A DNA stretch of 23,672 nt, taken from contig OZ241881.1 of the NCBI GenBank assembly GCA_965203505.1, positions 1 to 23,672 of the forward strand, read 5' to 3'. This DNA is from Bin127 sp965203505 (lineage in GTDB: Bacteria; Chloroflexota; Dehalococcoidia; Lucifugimonadales; Lucifugimonadaceae). The notes beneath the pieces were generated by a model. The model was not told the DNA's origin. It was given only the letters and a program-made list of their open reading frames with translations, and did no database searches. Positions 12,930 through 22,222 of the stretch are shown here, piece by piece. Numbering within the stretch: the stretch's first letter is position 1; each line of letters begins with the position of its first letter. A program made the translations under genes and the position numbers.

Positions 12930-14617
12930 ATCGGTCGTTAGTGCGGGGAGGGTATGTAGCGTTCGCCAAGAAAAACGCGCACTTTTGGCGACTTACAGGT
13001 TTAATACCTGCTTCCTAACAAGTCACCCCAAAGGTGCGCGAATGAGAAGCATACACCAAGCCCATCGCAAGTTCGAACTGGACTTCACGGACGAGCGCGT
13101 GACGCCGATGGCGGGTCTAGCGTTCGTCGCGCAGGCGGCACATCGGCTGGGGTTGCTGACCGCACTGGACAGCCTGGCACCGTGCAAGCAACGGGACCGC
13201 GGCGCCAGTGATCAGGAGAACGTGTTGGCGTTGCTCGGTTGTCTCACGGCCGGCTGTGGCAAGTTGCGTGATCTCGATGATTTGCGCGAAGATGAAGCGG
13301 CCTGTGGCGCGCTCGGGTTGGACCGGGTCTCCGGCAGTCGCCGGATGGGTGAATGGCTGGCACGGGTGACCGCAGTCCATGTCGCATCGTTGCAGACGAT
13401 GTGTCGCGACGTGGCGACCCGCATTGCACCGGCCGTGATCACGGCTGAAGTTGCGACCCGTGGGTACGTCCCCCTGTTCTTGGATGGCACCTGCATCGAG
13501 GTCTATGGGAAGCAGTTCGAGGGTGCCGCGCGGACGTATGGCGACACGGACCAGTACTGGCTGCGGGGTGCGTTTCTGGGGTCCTTGCAAGTCGGCGGTC
13601 GGTTAGCGCCGGGCCGTGAAGACCCGGTCGGTGACTGGCAGACGCAGCTGGCGGAAGATATCGATCCGGTGATCCCGTCGGGGACACCGATCTGGGTGCT
13701 GATGGACAACGCGTATTACAGTAAAGAGGTCGTCAAGGCGCTGGAGGCGCGCCAGTGGGCGTGGTCGATGTCGGTCACCAACCAGCAGAATAAGCAGGCG
13801 GCGTTGAGGAAGCTGTCACCAACGGCGGTGTGGACGGCCATCGGCGAGCAGGAGGATGCGGCCGATTTCTGGTATCGACCCTCGGGTTGGCCACGGCCGG
13901 TCCGGTTCGTGGTGGTGCGCAAGTGGGGCGACGACGACGGGCAACGGTTGCTGTTTCCGGGTCGTACGCTGATCGCGACCTCGGATGATGATCTGCCTTG
14001 CGCGACCGTGGTCGCGCGCCATCGATCGAAACAAGGCTGCGAGAACGGCTTCAAGGGTCCGTTGATCGAGATGGATTTGCATCATCCGCCAACGAGTCAT
14101 TTTCACGGTAATCAACTGTATTACCTGTGTGGTCTGCTGGCGCAACAACTGCTGACGTTCATGCAGTACGACATGTTGCCCACCAGCGCCCGTGACGGTG
14201 GGTTGCGCCCATTAATCCGTGACGTGGTGCGGACTGTCGGGCGATTGACGCGATCGGGGCGTCGCGTCAAGCTGCAGTTCACCAAGCGGTTGCGACCCCA
14301 ACGCTTGGGCTGGCTCCTGCATGCGTGCGATGTGTACGACGCCTGGTGGGCGACCGCGCCCGGATGACGTCGTCGACGCTGTCACCCGCGTCGTGACCCA
14401 ACCATCCCATGAATCACGCCGAGCTGGTGGCCATGGCGCACGTCAGGTGTTCACGTCAAGGTGCAAAAACCATCGCAAACGACACCGAAACTGCCGGTCG
14501 AACGACCCTTAACCTGACGTTTCGGGCTTACGTCAAGGATGGACGTTACGAAAGACGTTCCAATGCGCCATCTCAGTAGGATTTCCCCGCCGACAATTCA
14601 CTAAGCGGGGATTTTGG
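12905..14617 (+). mobile_element. IS1380-family element, copy 2
   Basis: Same as 3612-5324, with AGTCA at 12900-12904 and 14618-14622. Confidence 0.85.
13042..14367 (+). CDS. IS1380-family transposase, copy 2
   Basis: Identical protein to 3749-5074. Confidence 0.9.
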   Translation: MRSIHQAHRKFELDFTDERVTPMAGLAFVAQAAHRLGLLTALDSLAPCKQRDRGASDQENVLALLGCLTAGCGKLRDLDDLREDEAACGALGLDRVSGSRRMGEWLARVTAVHVASLQTMCRDVATRIAPAVITAEVATRGYVPLFLDGTCIEVYGKQFEGAARTYGDTDQYWLRGAFLGSLQVGGRLAPGREDPVGDWQTQLAEDIDPVIPSGTPIWVLMDNAYYSKEVVKALEARQWAWSMSVTNQQNKQAALRKLSPTAVWTAIGEQEDAADFWYRPSGWPRPVRFVVVRKWGDDDGQRLLFPGRTLIATSDDDLPCATVVARHRSKQGCENGFKGPLIEMDLHHPPTSHFHGNQLYYLCGLLAQQLLTFMQYDMLPTSARDGGLRPLIRDVVRTVGRLTRSGRRVKLQFTKRLRPQRLGWLLHACDVYDAWWATAPG

Positions 14618-14622
14618 AGTCA

Positions 14623-15091
14623 GGATGACACGGCAGAAGGTCGATACAGAGCGTGCATGGCAAACGGTGGCGATGCCAAAACGTGCAGTGAACGAACTAA
14701 TTACGTCGGTCCGCAGACAATTCCAGGTAGCACCGAAGGCGGGGGCATCAACTACGAAGAATCATTAACCGACGTTGATCTTACTCCAATAGAAGCACGA
14801 AGAAAGATTTGTCAAGGACAGGTTGACGAGATGATGCAAAGAGCTCGCGACGCAGGAGTAAGCAATCCAAGATTTCCTACTCGACACTACGCAGGTTGCA
14901 TGAAAGGCGTAATCTCGCAACAATTCTTCAAAGAAATGTGGTGTGAAGTTGCACCGGATTGGTCGAAAGACGTTATTTCATCTGGCGGATGTGCGGCTTA
15001 CTATTCAAAGAAAAAGGGCTCAAAGACTTGGAAAGCCATTAAGATAGCTGCTTGTACGGGAATTGTTGCTGCGGTCGGTGAGTGTGAATGA
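14623..15091 (+). pseudogene. 3' part of the disrupted secreted protein, copy 2
   Basis: Same as 5330-5798; the ATG equivalent to 5364 is at 14657. Confidence 0.8.
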
Positions 15092-15345
15092 AAAGTATCA
15101 AGAAGCTAGCTGCTGAACTCGGCATCGTAGGCGGCATTTTGCTTTGCCTTGGTAGTTATGCTTCTTGGAGGGAATTTTCTACCGGCGAGTATTTATCCGG
15201 TCTAGGTCTAGTGGTCTTAATGATTGTGTTTTTGGGTGCTCATGGTGCATTCAAAAGTTTCTTACGTAATCGAAGAACACAAGACCCAAAGCCAGCAATT
15301 GGACGGCCAGATAACAAAGCTAAAGAGGCACAAATCTCACAGTAG
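15088..15345 (+). CDS. Two-helix small membrane protein, copy 2
   Basis: Identical to 5795-6052. Confidence 0.75.
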   Translation: MKSIKKLAAELGIVGGILLCLGSYASWREFSTGEYLSGLGLVVLMIVFLGAHGAFKSFLRNRRTQDPKPAIGRPDNKAKEAQISQ

Positions 15346-15853
15346 CTCGGTTTTCAACGACCGCATATTCCTCCGCGACCTTCATCGCACACAGTAACGC
15401 AATCACCGCATCGATCATTCGGTGCGGTGATTTTCGTCCTTAACGATCTTTTGATTCTCGTTCACGTCCTTGTACCGTTTAGCGTTCGGGGGTCCGACGT
15501 CGTTCGCGATCCAGAAAGGGACTTTTCGACCGGATCCGGCGCCCAACGCCCTCCCCAATCGCCCCAGGTGGCGTCGTTTGGATTTTTATGGGTCAGGGGG
15601 CGGCTCGAATTAAGACGTGCCAGGCAGCGTTTCCTGGGTCGAATGGACGCTTCTAACACGTCCGGACGCCCTGTCTGGGACGTGTTTTTGGGACGTCGAA
15701 AGGTGTTTAACATAACGCGGGATTACACGCAGTCCGGTCGAATTTCCCCGCTGAGATCGGTCCGCGATCCCACGTCGCGAAGGGCGCTAACAGGTCTTAT
15801 TTCATATAGTATCATAATACCATAGTATCAGTACCATAGTATTATGATACTAT

Positions 15854-16492
15854 ATGCCCATGATTGTAATTGTTGGATCTCGAAAGGGCGGTTGCGGCAA
15901 ATCGACCATCGCGGTCAACCTGGTGACGGAATTGGCCGGAGAAGGTCGTCACGTGGTCTTGGTGGACACCGATACACAACAAACGGCGGCTACGTGGGCG
16001 CGTGACCGCGAGGAGCATGGCGATCTATTCAAGGTTCATTGCGTCGAGCAATACGACAGCATAAGCAGTGATTTGGTCGATCTCGATCGGCGTTACGAAT
16101 ACGTTGTGGTTGATGCTGCAGGGCGTGATAGCCGCGAGTGGCGCACTGGCATGGCCGTCGCCGATCTCTTAATCGTGCCGTTCCGGCCTTCGCAAATTGA
16201 TCTCGATACCTTACCGCATTTGAGCAACGTCGCGAGCGAAGCAAAAAAGCTAAATGACAAGCTGTCCGTTCGAGCGTTGCTAACAATGGTGCCGACCAAT
16301 CCACACGTCCGCGAAGTCGAGGAAGCGCGTGAGATCCTTGCCGATTACCCAGAAATTACCCCGTTGGCCGCCATGATTCGAGATCGCAAGGTTTATCGTG
16401 ACGCAATGAGCGAGGGGCGCGGTGTCAGCGAAATGCGGAACCCGAAAGCGCGCCAGGAGGTACATCAACTAATGAAGGAGTTGTTTCAATGA
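15854..16492 (+). CDS. parA: ParA-family partition ATPase, copy 2
   Basis: Identical to 6561-7199. Confidence 0.92.
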   Translation: MPMIVIVGSRKGGCGKSTIAVNLVTELAGEGRHVVLVDTDTQQTAATWARDREEHGDLFKVHCVEQYDSISSDLVDLDRRYEYVVVDAAGRDSREWRTGMAVADLLIVPFRPSQIDLDTLPHLSNVASEAKKLNDKLSVRALLTMVPTNPHVREVEEAREILADYPEITPLAAMIRDRKVYRDAMSEGRGVSEMRNPKARQEVHQLMKELFQ

Positions 16493-16728
16493 AACGTAGG
16501 ACACCACAACCGATAGATTCACCCACAGTAGAGACGTTTGCGCAGGGTGCGACCGATGGCGCTCAACAAGAAGCGGACCCGAACGCACCTCGCAATCACA
16601 AGGGGTTGGCCGTTCGATTCAACGAGTATGAATGGAATCTACTTGAGCAAGGATGCCAGGTAACAGGGTCCTCGAAACTCAATCTAGTGCGAAAGGCGGT
16701 AATCGAGTACGTTACTGCACGTCAATGA
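16489..16728 (+). CDS. Small ribbon-helix-helix-like partition partner, copy 2
   Basis: Identical to 7196-7435. Confidence 0.78.
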   Translation: MKRRTPQPIDSPTVETFAQGATDGAQQEADPNAPRNHKGLAVRFNEYEWNLLEQGCQVTGSSKLNLVRKAVIEYVTARQ

Positions 16729-16768
16729 CCGAAAACGCCCATACCGCGTTTCGATCCTCGAAAACTAT

Positions 16769-17119
16769 TCAGAAAAAGAAACTTCCAATAAACGCACCAA
16801 GAATGAAAGCGACGACTAACCCGAAGCCCCTTGAAAGGTGAAAGCCGAATGGGTTTGCTGAAACGTTTGACGCTGCCAAAAACGCAATGCTCTTTTTAAT
16901 CTGTACGAGCATATCTTTTATGGATTCCTTCTGTACGTGAGATGTTCGGATGTCCGTTAGCTGCAAAGCCCTGTAAAGATTTATTTGTACTGCCGCGAGC
17001 TCGTTTAATGCAGCCATATAAGTTTTACGATGAAGAGTCAAGACTGTAAATCGTCGTACCTTACGATCCATGTCTTTTAGATACTCTAGAGAGTTCTTTT
17101 CTTCTTCGGTAAGTGCCAT
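16769..17119 (-). CDS. Tail-anchored membrane protein, copy 2
   Basis: Identical to 7476-7826. Confidence 0.72.
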   Translation of the reverse strand: MALTEEEKNSLEYLKDMDRKVRRFTVLTLHRKTYMAALNELAAVQINLYRALQLTDIRTSHVQKESIKDMLVQIKKSIAFLAASNVSANPFGFHLSRGFGLVVAFILGAFIGSFFF

Positions 17120-17282
17120 AGCAATGATCCCGTGGTGTAGATTCGGCTATTTTCACTGATTCAATCCAATGACACGCGAAGCGTCGTTACGTCCGTGCGG
17201 AATCCCTGCGTAAACGGATCGCCCACCCCCACCCCCATAAATTCGATTCCGCGTTTCCTAAAAATCGTCTTAAAGTTGGCGC

Positions 17283-17522
17283 ATGTCGATCCATCTTTGG
17301 ACGGCGCTCGGCATCGCAATTGTCGCCGGCGTCGCCGTCATCGTCATCGCGCTCGTTGCCCAGATCGAGAATGACAATCGGCGTTACGCGGTCAGCCTCA
17401 CCATCGCTTTGGTAACGTTTGCGACTGCGATCGTCTGCAGCACACTGATTCGTATTCACCAATCGAACAACGCTCCCGACGTCGCGCCACCAGTCGAAAT
17501 CGAGCCGATTTCCGGGGGTTAA
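17283..17522 (+). CDS. Two-helix small membrane protein (79 aa), copy 2
   Basis: Identical to 7990-8229. Confidence 0.65.
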   Translation: MSIHLWTALGIAIVAGVAVIVIALVAQIENDNRRYAVSLTIALVTFATAIVCSTLIRIHQSNNAPDVAPPVEIEPISGG

Positions 17523-17714
17523 ACCACTAGGGGACTCAATCGAGTCACCTGGTGGCTCTCCTGGCGTCTGGTGAAGGGTCGTTTAGCCGCCGAAAATCTT
17601 CAACGCGGCAAACAGCACGGCTGCGACCGCGAGCTGCGATGTGATGATTTTGATGAGCAGGGCGTTCAATGCGGCGTCCATGCGATTGAGCGTCACGCGT
17701 GACAAATCTCGACC

Positions 17715-17996
17715 CTAGCTGAATATTTGCGACCAGTCTTTAAGCACCGCGATCAATGCCAAGAACATCGCCCCCAGCGCGATGAATATTTGATTGCGAA
17801 ATCGCTCGACCTTGGTTTCTACTTCCTTAATGTCGAGTTTCAGCTCGTTCTTCAGCTTCTCTAGGTCTTCTTTTGAGGCAACGTTGCCGGTAATAGCATC
17901 CCCGATGACGTGAGCGATCGCTCTGGACTGATCATCGCTGAGGCCACCGTTTTGAAGTTTCTCGGCTGCCGTTAGTGTGTCAAATGCTTCTGCCAT
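17715..17996 (-). CDS. DUF1640-like coiled-coil membrane protein, copy 2
   Basis: Identical to 8422-8703. Confidence 0.78.
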   Translation of the reverse strand: MAEAFDTLTAAEKLQNGGLSDDQSRAIAHVIGDAITGNVASKEDLEKLKNELKLDIKEVETKVERFRNQIFIALGAMFLALIAVLKDWSQIFS

Positions 17997-18011
17997 TAGG
18001 TAATCCTAACC

Positions 18012-18896
18012 CTATCGACCGAGATACACCGTCGTGATTTCTTCACGGCCGTGGCCGAGTTCCGACGAGATCTGCATGCGCGCTTCGAAGTCCGTCTTCC
18101 GCGCGTCCGGATCGAGCTCGCGCCGCGAGGGGCCACCGCGCACCGGACACTCCCACCCCGTCAGCTCGTGATAACGATCCTGGGCGTAGGCATGCCGCAA
18201 CCCGTGCATCTTGCTCAGCCCACTCTGCTGCGTCTGGTATTCGTAGCGATGCAGTTGATCGACGTAACGCAGCTCTGCAGGTATCAGCGAGACGTCCGGA
18301 CCGCCGCCGGTAAAACTCCGGATCTCCTCGAGCAACACCCGTTGTGCTGCAGAGTGAATCGGGACCTCGCGTTCTCGACCACCTTTGCACCAGTTGGCCT
18401 TTAGCCGCAGCGTATCGCCGCGATCCGCGTAATGCACCTGGAACTTGATCGCTTCCTCGCGGCGCAAACCGAAGGCTTGCTGTAGCCGTAGCGAGTACGC
18501 GACGTACGGATCGGTGACCTTCGCCAATTTCTCGATATCGAGCGCCGTCGCCTTCGAATGCTCCGCGACGAATGTACGTCGATCGATCCCGTAATGATCG
18601 TTCGACGCCGCGACCACTTCACCGCGGCGCGTGTGGTTGGCCCACCAGCGCAGCGCCGACATGCGATTCTTCTGGGTTGCGACCGACAGATCCCGTTCCT
18701 GCCAATCGCGGACCAGCGCCCACACGTGCTTTGCCTTGAGCGACGTGAGCTGCATGTTGCGGTAGCCGAGACGCCGCAGATCGTCAGCGATCACATTCAG
18801 CAGTCGTCGACGCGTGTTCTGGGTCGAGAACGACCCCTCACGGCGACGGGCGCAGAGCGACCGCAGCTGGCTTTTGAGCGACTTGTTGTTCGCCAC
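18012..18896 (-). CDS. Tyrosine recombinase / integrase, second complete copy
   Basis: Same 294-aa protein as 8719-9603, including the three-G run where the edge copy has four. Confidence 0.92.
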   Translation of the reverse strand: MANNKSLKSQLRSLCARRREGSFSTQNTRRRLLNVIADDLRRLGYRNMQLTSLKAKHVWALVRDWQERDLSVATQKNRMSALRWWANHTRRGEVVAASNDHYGIDRRTFVAEHSKATALDIEKLAKVTDPYVAYSLRLQQAFGLRREEAIKFQVHYADRGDTLRLKANWCKGGREREVPIHSAAQRVLLEEIRSFTGGGPDVSLIPAELRYVDQLHRYEYQTQQSGLSKMHGLRHAYAQDRYHELTGWECPVRGGPSRRELDPDARKTDFEARMQISSELGHGREEITTVYLGR

Positions 18897-19766
18897 CCCT
18901 AGACCTCGCTAAGTGTTTGTCTCGTCCCGATCGCGTGGATCGAGAGGCGCTTTTAGCGCGATGAGACTAGTATTGATCTAGCTTTGTTTTTAGCATGTAA
19001 ATATCGATCGAAATTAGGCGTGAATATCGCTGAATTAGTACGGATAGCCAGGCGTTCGCTGTTGCGACAAATCGGTCCTTGGCATTCAAACACGGCAGGG
19101 TTTCGAAAGACTCCTCTCTCAAAATGAAAGCTGAACATGCCACCTGCCGGGCATGCCCAACAGGCAAATACATCAGTTTTCGTCGATGCGCACGATCGGA
19201 CTTTCGTCCATGGTGATACCTCCTCGGTTGTGATGCCGCTGAAGATCACCACCCCCCACTGGGAAGCGATCCCCAGCGGGTGAATGGAACACGACAGGTA
19301 TCAACCTGTCGTGGCGCTTGCGCGGTCCTGGCAGCGGTCGTCAAACCGCGCCGGTGTCATGCGCTATGTTCCTGCGCCGCGGACAGCTCGGGGTGAACCG
19401 AGCCGATGTCTCACGGAGCCTGGACCCGCAGCGGTGAAGCTGCATCCGGTGTTCCGCGGTGTCCGTGACATCCGCTGCTACGATTACGCTCGTAGCCGGC
19501 TAAACGTCGTAATTGTAGCAAGCCCGTACCTCAGTTGTCACTCATTTTTTATTCGGCTTCCTGTTCCCCCGCTACAAGGTCCCCCTGTCTCTACCAGAAG
19601 TAGAGACAGGGGGACCCCGCGAGCGACGCGCTACATAACGAAGCGCCGAGGCAACCGAAGTAGCCACATCCTCATGTGGCTTAACGGTCGCACGGCTTTT
19701 TCGCAAGGAAATACCTCGTCAGCGGAATCCCGAGTTCGAGGACATACGTTTACAAACCTATTCGGC

Positions 19767-20081
19767 TTAACTAACTACGTACCCACGAATAAGCGCAACG
19801 ACAAACAAAACTGGAATTAAGAATCCCACAAGCAAAAGTATCACTTTACCCCAATCGCGATCGCGACGTTGAAGTTCTTCCCACACTCGAGATAAGGGCG
19901 CGACAATAAATGTAATCAGAATACACAACCCCAGTATTGCACCAACCCAATAGCTGACTCCATCAAGCACAGGGATGCCTGTTTCGATATCGGAACATGA
20001 AAGAAAGAGGACGATCACAATACCAAGCATGACGCACCACCCGATCAACATGCTGATCCGTTCACGCACCTTATTCCACAC
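19767..20081 (-). CDS. Small three-helix membrane protein, copy 3
   Basis: Identical protein to 1181-1495. Confidence 0.7.
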   Translation of the reverse strand: MWNKVRERISMLIGWCVMLGIVIVLFLSCSDIETGIPVLDGVSYWVGAILGLCILITFIVAPLSRVWEELQRRDRDWGKVILLLVGFLIPVLFVVALIRGYVVS

Positions 20082-20523
20082 GGCAAAATTACGACAAGAT
20101 CCAGTAAAACAGGATACTTAAGAAAACAAGGAGCTCTTCATTTTCATAGTCTAGGTGTTGCGACGATTAGTCGCAATCGATAAGCAGGTTGCTTTAGTGT
20201 TATGGGTTGCTGTGTGTGTCGGCAGATTAGTGAAGATGTGTGTGCGATTAAAGAGGTAGAGGGTGCTTGGGCTTTGGGGTGAATGGTCGAGCAACGCGAG
20301 ACCAGAGGGGCGAAGCCCCTTTTCGACGGGCGAGCGAAGCGAGCGCCTTCTTTATCGGTTTTCGCGTGCGAAAACAGCTATAAGGTTTTTTCTATCTCTG
20401 CTCAGAGTCTCTTGCGCCGTTAACGGCGCGTGGACAACCGTGAATGAGCTCTTATGTAAGCTATAAGCATAGCTATAAGCGGAACCCTGGGATGCAATCA
20501 GGGTAAGGAAAGAGGACTGGTCC

Positions 20524-20611
20524 GTGTGACACTTTGCACACAGTAGTGTGACACTTTGCACACAGTCATACAGGTTTTGTATAGGAAAAGGCGTGACACT
20601 TTGCACACAGT
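20524..20611. repeat. Iterons, copy 3
   Basis: Same three repeats as 1938-2025. Confidence 0.88.
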
Positions 20612-20620
20612 CCGGGCACC

Positions 20621-21838
20621 TCAGTTTCCTTGAATCATCGGCTGGCTTGGCACCGGCGATTCCGACCAGTGTAGCACCAGCATGTCGCCTTGAATCTCCA
20701 CGTTGAAGTGCGGCCATACACTCGCGATGGTTTTGAGATCGATCTGCAGCTTTCGCTTGAAGTACCTAATTTCTGCAATATCAGGCGCGAAGAACGGCTG
20801 CAGTTCCCGTAGCGCGATCCGGACACTGCGGCCTCGCGGGATCTGTGCGGTGCGGTGGGAGAGCCACGTGTAGAGATCCATGCGCCGCGGGCTTCGAAAC
20901 TGCGCCAGGTGATCCATGTCGACGGGGACGCGGTGCGCTTGCACCTGGTCGTGAAAATCATCGGTCAGCACGATTTCAGGCGTCCAAAAGGTTCGCTGAC
21001 CGTCATCCGGCTCAAGCCAGAACGAGACTTGCTTTACTACGCGGGCATATTCGGTGTGCACCGTACCGTCGCCCCATTGGCCCAGGATGAAGCTGGCGGC
21101 TGCCAGATCCTCGACCGCCTCGGTGAGTTTCTTGCCGGCACGGCCGTCGATCGCGATCCCCAGGCGCGTCATAAAGTTCCGGAGTGACGTCCCCATGTCA
21201 ATGTTGGGGGACTTCGACTTTACCACCTGACCGATCACGTAAGCGAACAGCAGTCGAGCCAGACGACCGTATGGCACATTCGCAGTGCGCATCTTTCGTG
21301 GGTCACCACGCACTGCGATCCTGCCCGCACTCACCTCGAGCGTGGTATTGCCGTGGGATACGGACCATTCACGTTCACCCTCCGGCAAGCGTTTTTGCGG
21401 GAAGAAGCACTGCACCGCGGCGGCGGGCAGGAACCCGATGTTGCGGTCGAGCAGGACCGATGGTTTCGATTCTTCCGGATCGTCGAGGCCTAGTAGGGTC
21501 GTTTCGCTTACCTGGACAACGATCAGATCGCGTTCCCAGCCCGAGAAACGCGCCATGGCCCGCTGTTCCTGCGCGTTGGTGATCCGGCCTTTCCACGCTT
21601 TAATCAACGAGTAGAACAGGCGACCTGGCGTACCGTGTGTGTCCTCCGCCAACGCCTTCTCGGCGTACGCGGCGAACTCAAGCATGACGCGATTGTCGTT
21701 GCTCGGCAACCAGCGACGCTTGATAAACTCCCGATAGAGCGCCTTAAACCGCGTGTCGTCGGTCAGGTCCGCGCGGGTGATGTGGGCGACGTCGATGACA
21801 GGCGTCTGGCCGTTGGCTTTAGAATTTCGCGTGGGCAT
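20621..21838 (-). CDS. Plasmid replication initiator RepA_C, copy 3
   Basis: Identical to 2035-3252; the longer frame opens at 21889. Confidence 0.9.
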   Translation of the reverse strand: MPTRNSKANGQTPVIDVAHITRADLTDDTRFKALYREFIKRRWLPSNDNRVMLEFAAYAEKALAEDTHGTPGRLFYSLIKAWKGRITNAQEQRAMARFSGWERDLIVVQVSETTLLGLDDPEESKPSVLLDRNIGFLPAAAVQCFFPQKRLPEGEREWSVSHGNTTLEVSAGRIAVRGDPRKMRTANVPYGRLARLLFAYVIGQVVKSKSPNIDMGTSLRNFMTRLGIAIDGRAGKKLTEAVEDLAAASFILGQWGDGTVHTEYARVVKQVSFWLEPDDGQRTFWTPEIVLTDDFHDQVQAHRVPVDMDHLAQFRSPRRMDLYTWLSHRTAQIPRGRSVRIALRELQPFFAPDIAEIRYFKRKLQIDLKTIASVWPHFNVEIQGDMLVLHWSESPVPSQPMIQGN

Positions 21839-22069
21839 GAGGTGCACTCCTTTGCTCCGGGGTTCGGCGGCGCTCACCGTGCGAACCATTTTTATTTAAG
21901 TCTCGCGAGCGCGAGGCGTTGACTTGTTAGTCGATTCTACGTGTATCCGGTCCATGAATTCAAGTGGATGCACCGTGTTGCCGATATCCTAGCACGGCAC
22001 AAATCAAGCGGTTTTCGGAAGTAGCATGAGCATAATGAGGCGGGTTTTCAATTTTCAGAGGAGATCATT

Positions 22070-22222
22070 TTGAAACTCAAATCTAGATTTACTTCAGTAG
22101 CCCTCACCGCCATTGCATTGATGTTGTTCTATTCCGCTTGGGGCAATACCGACTACGAATGCGATGGAACTGAAGATCAATGTGTCCAGGGTAGTCACCT
22201 TAAACCCCGGTTAATTTACTAG
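22070..22222 (+). pseudogene. 5' part of disrupted secreted-protein gene, copy 3
   Basis: Same as 3484-3636; its 3' half lies beyond the window. Confidence 0.78.

Larger units (their letters stand above)
9294..18586. repeat. Plasmid-length tandem unit, copy 2
   Basis: This is the only copy complete at both ends. All its coding regions give the same proteins as copy 1, except that its integrase (8719-9603, spanning the chosen phase boundary) is intact. Use this copy as the reference sequence of the element. Confidence 0.95.
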